This document shows positions 1 to 9,023 of a stretch of DNA of 64,000 nucleotides, in pieces (the first letter of the stretch is position 1; each line of letters opens with the position of its first letter). This DNA is from Microbacterium maritypicum. Its GTDB lineage: Bacteria > Actinomycetota > Actinomycetes > Actinomycetales > Microbacteriaceae. The notes below the pieces were generated by a model that saw only the letters and a program-made list of their open reading frames with translations, did not search any database and had not been told where the DNA came from. Where the stretch lies: the NCBI RefSeq assembly GCF_008868125.1, contig NZ_WAAQ01000001.1:1984001-2048000 (forward strand), read 5' to 3'. The position numbers and the translations under genes were made by a program.

Positions 1-162
1 GGCTCGCTGATCGGTGAGGGCAGCTCCTCGATCACCAGCTCGCCGTGGCTGTTCTACTTCCCCGCGTTGGTCCTCACCATGCTGACCGTGTCCATGGCGC
101 TCATCGCCGATGGACTGCGCGATGCCCTCGATCCCACTTCGGCTGCAGGAGGCCGCGCATGA
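1..162 (+). CDS. ABC transporter permease, C-terminal end (DppC-like, partial)
   Basis: The window opens inside a reading frame whose last 53 residues are visible. They contain a hydrophobic segment around FYFPALVLTMLTVSMALIADGL and end DALDPTSAAGGRA. The motif GDGLRDALDP (here ADGLRDALDP) is the usual end of DppC/OppC-type inner-membrane permeases. The stop overlaps the start of the next gene by ATGA, so the two are translated together. It would form the channel of the peptide importer completed by the following ATPase and lipoprotein. The 5' part lies outside the window. Confidence 0.85.
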   Translation, partial: GSLIGEGSSSITSSPWLFYFPALVLTMLTVSMALIADGLRDALDPTSAAGGRA

Positions 163-2087
163 GCCCCGTACTCTCCGTCCGCGACCTCAAGGTCAGCTTC
201 GCTTCCGAGGCGGGCCGCGTCGACGCCGTGCGCGGCGTCTCCTTCGACCTCGAAGCGGGAAAGACCCTCGGCATCGTCGGCGAGTCAGGCTCCGGCAAGT
301 CCGTCACCTCTCTCGCGGTGATGGGCCTGCTCGATGAGAACGCCAAGGTCTCAGGGTCGATCGTGTTCGACGGCCAGGAACTCCTGGGCAAGACCGACGC
401 GCAGCTCTCCACCATCCGCGGCAACGGGATCTCGATGATCTTCCAGGACCCGCTGACCTCTCTCACCCCGGTGTACACGATCGGCGCCCAGCTGATCGAG
501 GCGCTGACGGTGCACCGCAACCTCAGCATCAAGGAGGCGACGGCGCGCTCGATCGATCTCCTCAAGCTGGTCGGCATCACCGAGCCCGAGAAGCGGATGA
601 AGTCCTTCCCGCACGAGTTCTCGGGCGGCATGCGGCAGCGCGTCGTCATCGCCATCGCGATGGCCAACGACCCGAAGCTGATCATCGCCGACGAGCCCAC
701 CACGGCTCTCGACGTCACGATCCAGGCGCAGATCCTCGACCTGATCGAGAAGGCCCAGGCCGAGACCGGTGCCGCCGTGATGATGATCACCCACGACATG
801 GGAGTCGTCGCCCGCACGGCCGACGATGTGATGGTCATGTACGCCGGCAAGCCGGTCGAGCAGGCGCCGGTGCGCGAGCTGTTCCACCAGACCCGCATGC
901 CCTACTCGATCGGTCTCCTCGGTGCCATCCCTCGTGTGGACAAGGCGGAGAAGGAGCCTCTCACCCCGATCAAGGGCAACCCTCCCCTGCTGATCAACCT
1001 GCCGGATGCCTGCCCGTTCGCTGACCGCTGCCCCATCGTCATGGACGCGTGCCGCACCAGCGAGCCCGAGCTCCTGCCGGTCCTCACCGGCGGCGGCGAG
1101 GAGCACCGTGCAGCCTGCATCCGCGCGAACGAGATCACCGACGGCGGCCTGCTCGGAGGTCTGCCCGTGTACCCCGTTCGTGAGGCACCCGAGAGCCCGC
1201 TGACCCGGCTCCCCCGGGAACAGCGACCGATCACCCTCGAGGTGAAGAACCTCACCAAGACCTTCCCCCTGCTCAAGGGTGCGTTCCTGAAGCGCAAGGT
1301 CGGCGAGGTGCACGCGATCAAGGGCATCAGCTTCGACGTGCGCGAGGGAGAGACCCTGGCCATCGTCGGCGAGTCCGGCAGTGGGAAGACCACGACGCTC
1401 CTCCAGATCATGGACATGGTCAAGCAGACCGAGGGCGACATCGTGATCGCGGGAACCAGCGTCAACGACATCCGCAGCCACAAGGTGGAGCGGGCGCTGC
1501 GCCGCGACATCCAGATCGTGTTCCAGGATCCGATGGGCGCCCTCGACCCCCGCATGACGGTCGCGGACATCATCTCGGAGCCGCTGTCGGCCATCGGTAC
1601 GCCGAAGGCCGAGGCGCACAGGCGTGTCAAGGAGCTGATGGACCTCGTCGGGCTCAACCCCGCGCACAGCGACCGCTTCCCGCAGGCGTTCTCCGGTGGA
1701 CAGCGTCAGCGCATCGGCATCGCCAGGGCGCTGTCGACCAACCCGAAGATCCTGGTGCTCGATGAGCCGGTCTCCGCGCTCGACGTGTCGATCCAGGCCG
1801 GCGTCATCAACCTGCTGGACGACCTCAAGGTCAAACTCGGACTGTCGTATCTGTTCGTGGCCCACGACCTGTCCGTCGTCCGACACATCGCCGACCGGGT
1901 CGCCGTGATGTATCTCGGCGACTTCGTCGAGCACGGCGACGTGGACGATGTCTTCGACAACCCGCAGCACCCGTACACCAAGGCCCTGCTGTCGGCGATC
2001 CCTGTGCCGGACCCCGACATCGAGCGCACCCGCGAGCGGATCGTGTTCGATCCGGCGACCATGTCGGCCCGCCCCGCTGCCTCCTGA
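159..2087 (+). CDS. Fused double ATP-binding protein of a dipeptide/oligopeptide ABC importer (DppD-DppF)
   Basis: This 642-residue protein holds two complete ABC ATPase domains in tandem, each with a Walker A of the form GESGSGK[ST], an LSGG-like signature (EFSGGMRQR, AFSGGQRQR) and a Walker B (ADEPTTALD, LDEPVSALD). Between them is the Cys-rich oligopeptide-transporter extension (CPFADRCPIVMDAC). It powers uptake of peptides or similar solutes through the upstream permease. The ATG at 159 overlaps the permease stop (ATGA), which decides the start; an upstream in-frame extension to 45 would run through the permease gene. The two-in-one fusion is common in actinobacteria. Confidence 0.93.
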   Translation: MSPVLSVRDLKVSFASEAGRVDAVRGVSFDLEAGKTLGIVGESGSGKSVTSLAVMGLLDENAKVSGSIVFDGQELLGKTDAQLSTIRGNGISMIFQDPLTSLTPVYTIGAQLIEALTVHRNLSIKEATARSIDLLKLVGITEPEKRMKSFPHEFSGGMRQRVVIAIAMANDPKLIIADEPTTALDVTIQAQILDLIEKAQAETGAAVMMITHDMGVVARTADDVMVMYAGKPVEQAPVRELFHQTRMPYSIGLLGAIPRVDKAEKEPLTPIKGNPPLLINLPDACPFADRCPIVMDACRTSEPELLPVLTGGGEEHRAACIRANEITDGGLLGGLPVYPVREAPESPLTRLPREQRPITLEVKNLTKTFPLLKGAFLKRKVGEVHAIKGISFDVREGETLAIVGESGSGKTTTLLQIMDMVKQTEGDIVIAGTSVNDIRSHKVERALRRDIQIVFQDPMGALDPRMTVADIISEPLSAIGTPKAEAHRRVKELMDLVGLNPAHSDRFPQAFSGGQRQRIGIARALSTNPKILVLDEPVSALDVSIQAGVINLLDDLKVKLGLSYLFVAHDLSVVRHIADRVAVMYLGDFVEHGDVDDVFDNPQHPYTKALLSAIPVPDPDIERTRERIVFDPATMSARPAAS

Positions 2088-2203
2088 TGAGGAGCGCATC
2101 ACCGTCCGGTAACGGTTAGCCCATATTCACTCGCCGCCCGGGCAATCGGGGATTCGGCGAACTATTCTCCCCTTATGACACGCCGCAAGGCGAAAGGAGC
2201 ACC

Positions 2204-3913
2204 ATGAAGCAGTACAAGCTGATGGGAGCGCTGGCACTCACCGGCGCTTTCGCACTCGCGCTCAGCGGGTGCGCTACCGGCACCACCGGTGGTAGCGACA
2301 AGGGCGACAGCGGCGAAGCAGCCGGTGTCGAGATGGCGAACTACAACCCGCAGCCGCGCGAGAACCTCAAGGAGGGTGGCACGGTCAACTTCGCCATCCG
2401 CGAGGTCCCGCCGCAGCTGAACTCGTTCAACAGCGACGGCAGCGCCGACACCGCGCGCATCGCCGCGTGGTACATGCCGCAGATCATCCTCATGAAGCCG
2501 GATGGCACGCAGTACAAGAACGACAACTACCTCTCCGAGTGGAAGAACGAGGTGAAGGACGGCAAGACGGTCCTGACCTTCACGTTCACCGACGAGGCGC
2601 ACTGGAACGATGGCACCGACATGGACTGGACGGCCATCGACGCCACGTGGAAGGCCAACCGCTCCTACGACGAGGGCTTCAACCCGAACGCGACCGACGG
2701 CTACAAGGACATCGAGTCCGTCGAGCAGGGCGACACGGCCAAGACCGCCATCGTCACCTTCAAGGGCGAGTTCGCCTGGCCGCAGATGCCGTTCAACGGC
2801 GGCGTCATGCACCCCGCGCTCGCTGACCCGACCACCTTCAACGAGGCGATGATCGAGAACCCGCACCCCGAGTGGGGCGCAGGTCCGTACACGATCAACG
2901 AGTTCGACGCCAACAAGGGCTACGTCTCGTTCAAGCCGAACCCCGAGTGGTGGGGCGATGCACCTCTGCTCGACGAGGTCACGATGACCGGCATGGACGC
3001 CCAGGCCGGCGTCAACGCCTTCAAGAACGGCGAGGTCGACATGGTCGAGACGGGCTCCCAGGAGCTCATCGATCAGGTCAAGGACGTCGACGGCGCCGTG
3101 GTCTACCGCGCGCAGCAGACCGCCAACACCATCCTGCAGGTCGACTCGACCAAGCCGCAGTTCGAGGACGTCAAGGTTCGCGAGGCGTTCTTCAAGGCGA
3201 TCAACATCGATCAGCAGAAGCAGATCGCTTGGAACGGCCTCGGATACGAAGAGGACCCGGCCGGCTCGCTGACCCTGTTCTCGTTCCAGCCCGGCTACTC
3301 CGACTCGATGAAGGCCGCCGGCTGGAAGTTCGATGTCGAGGGTGCCAAGAAGCTCCTCGACGAGGCCGGCTGGACGGAAGGCTCCGACGGCATCCGCGAG
3401 AAGGACGGCGTCAAGCTCTCCGTCGTGTACCCGATCTGGGCTGACTCCGCGACGCAGAAGGCCCTCGCGCAGTCGCTGCAGGCTCAGGAGAAGGCGATCG
3501 GCATCGACGTCAAGGTCGAGGTCCGCCCGGCCAGCCAGTTCTCCGAGGACTACACCTCGAAGAACTGGGATGTCTCCGGACTCCGCTTCACCTCCTCCGA
3601 CCCGTTCGGTGCCGCGTGGTTCTGCCAGCTGTACTGCTCGGACTCTGGTCTCAACCTGTCGGGTGTCGGTGACGCCGAACTCGACGCCGAGATCAAGGAC
3701 AAGGTCGAGTCGCAGAGCGACCCCGAGGCGCAGACCGCTGCCGCGATGAAGCTCGAGCCCGAGATCTACAAGCGCTGGGGCCTCATCCCGCTGTACAACG
3801 GCCCGCAGATCTACACCGTCAAGGAAGGCCTGGCGAACCTCACGCCCGAGCCCTACGTCGGTCTCGACCTGTTCGGCATCACCCCGGTCGAGAACGTCGG
3901 CTGGGAGAAGTAA
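2204..3913 (+). CDS. ABC transporter substrate-binding lipoprotein (SBP_bac_5 family)
   Basis: This 569-residue protein begins with a lipoprotein signal peptide ending in the lipobox LALSGC, followed by a Gly/Ser/Asp-rich linker. The body is a family-5 solute-binding protein, with typical stretches such as GAGPYTINEF and KPNPEWWG. It would be anchored outside the membrane and deliver peptide-like substrates to the permease/ATPase encoded just upstream. AAGGAG lies a few bases before the ATG. The 116-bp gap from the ATPase gene holds a possible -10 (TATTCT, 2163-2168), so it may also be transcribed alone. A strong terminator follows. Confidence 0.92.
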   Translation: MKQYKLMGALALTGAFALALSGCATGTTGGSDKGDSGEAAGVEMANYNPQPRENLKEGGTVNFAIREVPPQLNSFNSDGSADTARIAAWYMPQIILMKPDGTQYKNDNYLSEWKNEVKDGKTVLTFTFTDEAHWNDGTDMDWTAIDATWKANRSYDEGFNPNATDGYKDIESVEQGDTAKTAIVTFKGEFAWPQMPFNGGVMHPALADPTTFNEAMIENPHPEWGAGPYTINEFDANKGYVSFKPNPEWWGDAPLLDEVTMTGMDAQAGVNAFKNGEVDMVETGSQELIDQVKDVDGAVVYRAQQTANTILQVDSTKPQFEDVKVREAFFKAINIDQQKQIAWNGLGYEEDPAGSLTLFSFQPGYSDSMKAAGWKFDVEGAKKLLDEAGWTEGSDGIREKDGVKLSVVYPIWADSATQKALAQSLQAQEKAIGIDVKVEVRPASQFSEDYTSKNWDVSGLRFTSSDPFGAAWFCQLYCSDSGLNLSGVGDAELDAEIKDKVESQSDPEAQTAAAMKLEPEIYKRWGLIPLYNGPQIYTVKEGLANLTPEPYVGLDLFGITPVENVGWEK

Positions 3914-3939
3914 CACTCTCTGACACACATCGTGTCGAA

Positions 3940-3977
3940 GCGGGGTCGGTGGTTCATCCACCGGCCCCGCTTTCTTT
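3940..3977 (+). terminator. Rho-independent terminator after the ABC importer
   Basis: A 13-bp stem (GCGGGGTCGGTGG against CCACCGGCCCCGC, with one G-T wobble) and a TTCAT loop are followed by TTTCTTT. It ends the importer operon. It also shows that the next gene cannot start at the in-frame ATG at 3932, which would lie inside this hairpin. Confidence 0.9.
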
Positions 3978-3982
3978 ATGCT
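3977..3982 (+). promoter_or_regulatory. -10 box of a leaderless promoter (alpha/beta hydrolase)
   Basis: TATGCT lies exactly 6 nt before the GTG start at 3989. Transcription would begin at or next to the start codon. The same geometry recurs at many genes in this window. Confidence 0.55.
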
Positions 3983-3988
3983 GAACCC

Positions 3989-4744
3989 GTGAGCGCCCAG
4001 ATCGTCTTCGTGCACGGCATCCGCACCTCGGCCACCATGTGGCGTTCGCAGGCTGCCCACCTCGAAGAGCGCGGCGCCGCGTTCACCGCCTTGGATCTGC
4101 CGGGTCACGGCACCCGCATGCAGGAGGACTTCACCCTTCACGAGGCGCTGCACACGATCGACGTCGCGGTGCGCGCCGCAGCCGAGAGGGGTCCGGTGCT
4201 CCTGGTGGGGCATTCCATGGGCGGCCTGCTGTGTCTCGCCTATGCCGGCGGGACAGAGCGTCCGCCGGTCGCCGGGCTCATCGCCGCCGCCTGCACGTCG
4301 CTCCCCCGCGGCGCCGGTCTTCGCGCCTATCGCCTGTTCGCCCGGGCCGTCGATTCCCTCCCCGACCGCGGGATGTGGCTCACCAGACGGATGCTCGAGG
4401 CCACCATCCCCCTCGAGACCCGATCCGACTTCGCCGCAGGCGGGTACGCGCTGGACACCCAGGACGCCGCGCTTCGCAGCCTGGCGGCACTCGACATCGC
4501 CGCTGCGATCCCCCGCATCACGATTCCGCTCTGGTTCGTGAACGGGCAGTACGACCAGCTGCGGCTCAACGAATCGCTGTTCCGACGGCTCGCACCGCAC
4601 GCCGAGCTCATCATCGTGCCGCGGACGACGCACCTCGTCACCGCGATGCGACCGCAGATCTTCAACGCTGTGCTGCAGCTCGCCATCGCCACAGTGGAGC
4701 GGGATGTCGAGGGTGACCTGGAGCGGGACTCCTCGACCTCATGA
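3989..4744 (+). CDS. Alpha/beta hydrolase
   Basis: This 251-residue protein has the alpha/beta-hydrolase fold signature: an oxyanion-hole strand near the N terminus (IVFVHGIRTSATMW), the nucleophile elbow GHSMGG, and a late His in TTHLVTAM that would complete the triad. The substrate cannot be told; a carboxylesterase or lysophospholipase-type role is likely. The GTG at 3989 is preferred because the upstream ATG sits in a terminator stem and a -10 box ends 6 nt upstream. The 3' end overlaps the convergent MFS gene by a few bases. Confidence 0.85.
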   Translation: MSAQIVFVHGIRTSATMWRSQAAHLEERGAAFTALDLPGHGTRMQEDFTLHEALHTIDVAVRAAAERGPVLLVGHSMGGLLCLAYAGGTERPPVAGLIAAACTSLPRGAGLRAYRLFARAVDSLPDRGMWLTRRMLEATIPLETRSDFAAGGYALDTQDAALRSLAALDIAAAIPRITIPLWFVNGQYDQLRLNESLFRRLAPHAELIIVPRTTHLVTAMRPQIFNAVLQLAIATVERDVEGDLERDSSTS

Positions 4745-5977
4745 CGTCCTGACCGGCTGGCGCGCGAAGGCCGTGAGCAGCCCGCCGACGAGGGACAGCA
4801 CTGCGGCCGCGACGAACACCAGCCAGAAGCCGCCCACGAGCGCGACCAGCCCCGCCCCCAGCACCGGTCCGATGAGCTGCCCGAGAGCGGCTGTCACGTT
4901 CACGATCCCGAGATCCCTCGCATGGTCCTGCTCGTCCGGCAGCAGGTCGGCGGCGAACGCGAGGCCCACCGTGGAGAACGCTCCGTAGCCGAGCCCCATC
5001 AGGGCGGCAGCGACCATCGTCATCTCGAAGGTCGGCACGAGCGCTATCGCCACACCCGAGGCCGCCTGGACGACGGTCGCGGCCACCGTGAGCGTCCGCC
5101 GATTCCCGGTGCGGTCGGAGACGATTCCCGTCACCACCGAGGCGATGACCACGAACACCGTGTAGACGACGATGAGCAGCAGCAGGTTGTCCTGCGCCAC
5201 CGCACTCGGCTGGCCGAGGCCGTGCAGCAGGAAGAACAGGAACAGCGCGGTTCCGAGCGCGTTGCCGACATTCGTCACGAGGCGCCCGGAGAGCATCCAG
5301 GCGAAGTCCCGATCTCGCAGCGAGGCCAGACGGCGTCGTCCGATCTGCTTCGGTCGCATCGCCTCCGTGGTCGGGGGATCCGGCAACAGCAGAGCGGTGG
5401 TCGTGCCGACCACCGCGATGATCCCCGCGAGCAGGAGATACCCCTCGTGGATCCCGAGGCCGAGAAGGACGACGAGCCCCACCCCGACCACGATGCCGAC
5501 GGCCTGGCTGGAGCCGACGGCAGCAGAAGCGGCCCCACGCTGTGTCGTCGGCAGCTGGTCGGCGATGAGCGCGGTGAAGGCCGCCGACGACACGGCGACG
5601 CCGATCGACACTCCCACCCAGCCGGCGCCCACGGTCCACGGGTTTTCGGCGTAGCCCGTGAGCACGAGACAGGCCGCGGTGAACAGTGCGCCGCCCACGG
5701 CCCACGGGCGACGACGGTGGCGTCCGGCCGCCGCACGATCCGAGAGCGCACCGGCGGCGGGGCCCGCGATGATCCCTGCGAGCCCGCCGATGCCGAGAAC
5801 CAGTCCGGAGGAGACGACACCACGGATCCAATCGTCCTCCGGGGTATCGAGCTGCAGCGGCAGCAGCAGCTGGACGGGCGTGAGCTGCACGGTCCAGATC
5901 GCCAGCCACGCCAGCGTGAACAGCGACATCCATCGCGCCCCCGCCCGCACCGTGCGAGCGCCGGCGACCTCGGTCAC
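4739..5977 (-). CDS. MFS transporter
   Basis: This 412-residue protein has about 12 hydrophobic segments and major-facilitator features: the loop motif GALSDRAAAGRHRRRPW between helices 2 and 3, and VTGIVSDRTGNRR in the second half. It should be an inner-membrane transporter, perhaps for a sugar or glycoside because it is co-translated with a beta-glucosidase. The GTG start overlaps the upstream glucosidase stop (GTGA) and has a GGAG ribosome-binding site inside that gene. A longer frame to 6154 exists but would overlap the glucosidase extensively. Confidence 0.88.
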   Translation of the reverse strand: MTEVAGARTVRAGARWMSLFTLAWLAIWTVQLTPVQLLLPLQLDTPEDDWIRGVVSSGLVLGIGGLAGIIAGPAAGALSDRAAAGRHRRRPWAVGGALFTAACLVLTGYAENPWTVGAGWVGVSIGVAVSSAAFTALIADQLPTTQRGAASAAVGSSQAVGIVVGVGLVVLLGLGIHEGYLLLAGIIAVVGTTTALLLPDPPTTEAMRPKQIGRRRLASLRDRDFAWMLSGRLVTNVGNALGTALFLFFLLHGLGQPSAVAQDNLLLLIVVYTVFVVIASVVTGIVSDRTGNRRTLTVAATVVQAASGVAIALVPTFEMTMVAAALMGLGYGAFSTVGLAFAADLLPDEQDHARDLGIVNVTAALGQLIGPVLGAGLVALVGGFWLVFVAAAVLSLVGGLLTAFARQPVRTS

Positions 5978-7356
5978 CGCTTCTCCCCCGTCCCGGCCAC
6001 CTGTGCAGCCGCTGCACGCGAGCTCGCGATGACCTCTCGATACCAGTCGTACGACGCCTTGGGCGTGCGCTCGCCCGTATCGAAATCGACGTGGACGAGA
6101 CCGAAGCGCTGAGTGTAGCCGTCGGTCCACTCCCAGTTGTCCAGCAGGGACCACACCGTGTACTCCTCCACCGGCACCCCCGCATCGATCGCATCGCCGA
6201 CGGCCGCGATGTGCTCGGCGAGGTAAGAGATCCGGTCGGCATCGTCGACGCGGGCGGCACGGTCGGGCTCGGGGAACGAGGCCCCGTTCTCACCGATGAT
6301 CACGGGCGGCAGCTGCGGATGCCGGGCGTGCAGGTCGATCAAAAGATCGTGCAGAGCGCTCGGCATGATCGGCCATTCCGGACCGAACCCGGTCACCGGC
6401 ACTCCGGGTGTGGGCACGATGTCGAACGGGATCGGGCTCTCCTCCGCTGCTGCGGTCACCGTGGTCGGGTTGTAGAAGTTGATGCCGTAGAAGTCGATCG
6501 AGCGGCCGATGGCTTCGAGGTCACCGTCCTGCACAGGCATCGGAGGCAGGCCGAGTGCTTCCAGGTCGGGGTACGAACCGGCGAGGAGCGGCTCGCTGAA
6601 GACGCGGTTGTGGATCAGGTCGTAGATCGCCGCCGCTTGGTGGTCCTCGGCGGTGTCGCGCAGCGGCAGGACCCAGGTGTGGTTGTTGACCAATCCGACC
6701 GATGCGGCACCATGCTCGCGCAGAGCGGCCGCCGCCCGAGCGTGGGCGAGCAGCTGATGGTGCGCGGTCGGCAGCGCGCCGAAGAGGAGCTGCTTCCCGG
6801 GTGCCAGCGCACCGACCGCATAGCCTTGGAGCGTCGTCATGGCGGGCTCGTTCAGGGTGTACCAGTGCTGCACACGGTCGCCGAGACGATCCGCCACGAT
6901 CGCTGCGTAGTCGGCGAAGCGCTCCGCCGTGTCCCTCTCGAGCCAGCCGCCGCCCGCTTCGATTCTGCTCGGCATCTCCCAGTGGAACAGGGTGGGAAAC
7001 GGAACGACTCCCGCGTCGAGGAGAAGATCGACCAGACGGGAGTAGTGATCGAGCGCCACCCCGTCGCCGCATCCGAGGCCGTCCGGCTGTACGCGGGCCC
7101 AGGGGATCGAGAACCTGTAGCGATCGAGCCCGAGCCCGGCTGCGAGAGCGACGTCGGCCTCGGGGTGTCGATAGCTGTCACAGGCCGGGTCTGCGACCGA
7201 ACCGTCGAGGATGGCTCCCGGCCTCTCGAGGAAGTCGTCCCAGATCGATCGTCCTGATATCCCGGTGGGGCGCGACCCCTCGATCTGGAAGGCCGAGGTC
7301 GCCGCGGACCAGCGGAGCCCTGAGGGCAGGGACGAACGAGAGGACTCGGGCGTCAT
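5974..7356 (-). CDS. Glycoside hydrolase family 1 beta-glucosidase
   Basis: This 460-residue protein is a full-length GH1 enzyme. The N-terminal signature FQIEGS follows GLRWSAATSA, the general acid/base is in TLNEPA (about residue 170), and the nucleophile is in IIGENGAS (about residue 355). WSLLDNWEW near the C terminus is the usual aglycone/glycone-site motif. It has no signal peptide and should hydrolyse imported beta-glucosides in the cytoplasm. AAGGAG lies before the ATG. It forms a two-gene operon with the MFS transporter. Confidence 0.95.
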   Translation of the reverse strand: MTPESSRSSLPSGLRWSAATSAFQIEGSRPTGISGRSIWDDFLERPGAILDGSVADPACDSYRHPEADVALAAGLGLDRYRFSIPWARVQPDGLGCGDGVALDHYSRLVDLLLDAGVVPFPTLFHWEMPSRIEAGGGWLERDTAERFADYAAIVADRLGDRVQHWYTLNEPAMTTLQGYAVGALAPGKQLLFGALPTAHHQLLAHARAAAALREHGAASVGLVNNHTWVLPLRDTAEDHQAAAIYDLIHNRVFSEPLLAGSYPDLEALGLPPMPVQDGDLEAIGRSIDFYGINFYNPTTVTAAAEESPIPFDIVPTPGVPVTGFGPEWPIMPSALHDLLIDLHARHPQLPPVIIGENGASFPEPDRAARVDDADRISYLAEHIAAVGDAIDAGVPVEEYTVWSLLDNWEWTDGYTQRFGLVHVDFDTGERTPKASYDWYREVIASSRAAAAQVAGTGEKR

Positions 7357-7369
7357 GTGGGCTCCTTGA

Positions 7370-7391
7370 CATCAGTGTCGGGATAGTGATG
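7370..7391. promoter_or_regulatory. Possible operator upstream of the beta-glucosidase operon
   Basis: Imperfect inverted repeat with CATCA and TGATG arms, centred about 25 bp upstream of the glucosidase start and overlapping its ribosome-binding region. It resembles sites bound by LacI-type sugar regulators, but no regulator gene is adjacent. A suggestion only. Confidence 0.25.
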
Positions 7392-7471
7392 ATTCTGCAC
7401 CCGGTACCATCGAAAGCGCGACGGCGTCTCGTGTTCCCGTCGCCGTTTCGCGTCAACAGCCCGTCTGCTGG

Positions 7472-7477
7472 TAGACT
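7472..7477 (+). promoter_or_regulatory. -10 box of the rpsT promoter
   Basis: TAGACT preceded by TGG (an extended -10 form), about 100 nt upstream of rpsT. The -35 is weak. valS carries the same TAGACT hexamer. The implied leader of roughly 95 nt could host S20 autoregulation, which is an inference. Confidence 0.5.
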
Positions 7478-7579
7478 CGACTCTTGGCTTGCGTGTGGGT
7501 TCTTCCCTCACGACCGCTGTGCAGCAGCCCTCTTCTGCTGCCGGCATTCCGAACACTCCTGTACAGAAAGCGTCCACAC

Positions 7580-7840
7580 GTGGCAAACATCAAGTCGCAG
7601 ATCAAGCGCAACAAGACCAACGAGAAGGCGCGCGAGCGCAACAAGGCCGTGAAGAGCGAGCTCAAGACGGTCATCCGCACCACTCGCACGGCCGTCTCCG
7701 CCGGCGACAAGGCAGCAGCAGAGGCTGCCCTGAAGAAGGCCGCCGTCAAGCTCGACAAGGCCGTCAGCAAGGGTGTCCTGCACAAGAACCAGGCGTCGAA
7801 CCGCAAGTCGGCTCTCGCCAAGCAGGTCGCTTCCCTCTGA
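7580..7840 (+). CDS. rpsT: 30S ribosomal protein S20
   Basis: This 86-residue, very basic protein starts [12 protein letters not shown] and has the full S20 pattern, including RKSALAKQV at the C terminus. S20 binds 16S rRNA early in 30S assembly. The GTG start followed directly by GCA AAC ATC gives the usual length; the frame remains open upstream but without family similarity. It lies opposite holA with a terminator between, the standard actinobacterial arrangement. Confidence 0.97.
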   Translation: MANIKSQIKRNKTNEKARERNKAVKSELKTVIRTTRTAVSAGDKAAAEAALKKAAVKLDKAVSKGVLHKNQASNRKSALAKQVASL

Positions 7841-7858
7841 GCCGAAGCTTCTGAGAAA

Positions 7859-7890
7859 GGCCCGTCCCGTCATCGGGGCGGGCCTTCTTC
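7859..7890 (+). terminator. Terminator after rpsT
   Basis: GGCCCGTCCC pairs with GGGGCGGGCC (one G-T) and is followed by TTCTTCATT. It lies between the convergent rpsT and holA. Confidence 0.85.
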
Positions 7891-7945
7891 ATTGCCTCGG
7901 AAAGGTCATCGCCTCGGCGAGCCGGACGGATCCGGAGGCGATCGG

Positions 7946-8983
7946 CTACTCCCCGAACGGCTGACGCGTGGCGATCACGGTGACCATGCGCTCGAGCGCG
8001 AAGATCGGGTCACGAGCGGCACCCTTGACCTCACCGTCGGCCCTCGCCGTGGCCTGGATCGCCATCCCGAGCGAGCGCTCGTTCCAGCCTGCGAGGTCGC
8101 GGCGGGCACGATCCACCTGCCAGTCCTTCATGCCCAGGCGCTGAGCGAGCTGGCGGCTCGGCTCGCGGTTGCCGGCGACACGCGCCATGGTGCGCAGCTT
8201 CATCGCGAACGCCGCGACCATCGGCACGGGGTCGGCGCCCGATGAGAGCGCATGGCGGAGGGCGATGAGGGCCTCACCGTAGCGACCGGCGATCGCCGTG
8301 TCTGCGACGACGAAGGCCGAGACCTCGACACGGCCACCGTAGTACTTGGTGACGATCTCTTCGGAGATATCGCCCTCGACGTCGCCGATGAGCTGCTGAC
8401 AGGCCGCAGCGAGCTCGGTGAGATCGTCGGCGAATGCAGAGACCAGAGCGCGCAGAGCGGGAGGCGCGATGCGCTTCTTCGCCGCACGGAACTCGCCGGC
8501 GGCGAAGTCGACCCGGTCGCTGTCGCGCTTGATGGCTGGGCAGGCGATCTCGATACCGCCGCCGTTCCCGGCGCGAAGCGCGTCGAGAAGCTTCTTGCCG
8601 CGCACGCTGGCGCCGGTGTGGCGAAGGATGACCGTCGCCCCCTCTTGCGGGTTGTCGAGGTAGGACACCGCCTCCTGGATGAACGCATCGGAGCATTTCT
8701 CCACACCCGAGACACGTACCAGGCGGGGTTCTCCGAAAAGCGACGGCGAGGTGAGAGAGAGCAGCGTTCCAGGAGCGTAGTCATCGGCGCGGACGTCGCT
8801 CACTTCGAGTGCAGGGTCTTCGGCCCGGAGGTAGTCGCGGACACCGGCGATCGCTCTCTCGGCACAGACCTCTTCCGGGCCCGACACGAGCACGATCGGG
8901 GCGGGGTGCGGCTCGCGCCAGGAGACCTGAGGAATCTTGGTGGGCTTCGCGCCGCCGCGGGAGGGGGTTCGCGAAGCTGCCAT
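7946..8983 (-). CDS. holA: DNA polymerase III subunit delta
   Basis: This 345-residue protein matches the HolA clamp-loader subunit, which opens the beta clamp during replication. The N-terminal domain reads IVLVSGPEEVCAERAIAGV, where delta proteins have a P-loop-like strand without a working ATPase. The C-terminal collar region contains MKDWQVDRARRDLAGW. It is leaderless: TAGGCT ends 6 nt before the ATG. It follows comEC, as in most actinobacteria. Confidence 0.93.
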   Translation of the reverse strand: MAASRTPSRGGAKPTKIPQVSWREPHPAPIVLVSGPEEVCAERAIAGVRDYLRAEDPALEVSDVRADDYAPGTLLSLTSPSLFGEPRLVRVSGVEKCSDAFIQEAVSYLDNPQEGATVILRHTGASVRGKKLLDALRAGNGGGIEIACPAIKRDSDRVDFAAGEFRAAKKRIAPPALRALVSAFADDLTELAAACQQLIGDVEGDISEEIVTKYYGGRVEVSAFVVADTAIAGRYGEALIALRHALSSGADPVPMVAAFAMKLRTMARVAGNREPSRQLAQRLGMKDWQVDRARRDLAGWNERSLGMAIQATARADGEVKGAARDPIFALERMVTVIATRQPFGE

Positions 8984-8989
8984 GGATCC

Positions 8990-8995
8990 AGCCTA
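8990..8995 (-). promoter_or_regulatory. -10 box of leaderless holA promoter
   Basis: TAGGCT on the minus strand, exactly 6 nt from the holA ATG and downstream of the comEC stop. Confidence 0.6.
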
Positions 8996-9023
8996 CCGGC
9001 GGTGGCCGACATGGCTCGGACTG

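Noticed and set aside
3932..3988. Upstream start for the alpha/beta hydrolase
   Set aside because: It would place the N terminus in a strong terminator hairpin, while GTG 3989 has a correctly placed -10 box.
2162..4633. An 823-codon minus-strand frame across the first substrate-binding protein and hydrolase
   Set aside because: It covers two well-supported plus-strand genes and a terminator, and its sequence is compositionally typical of a shadow frame.
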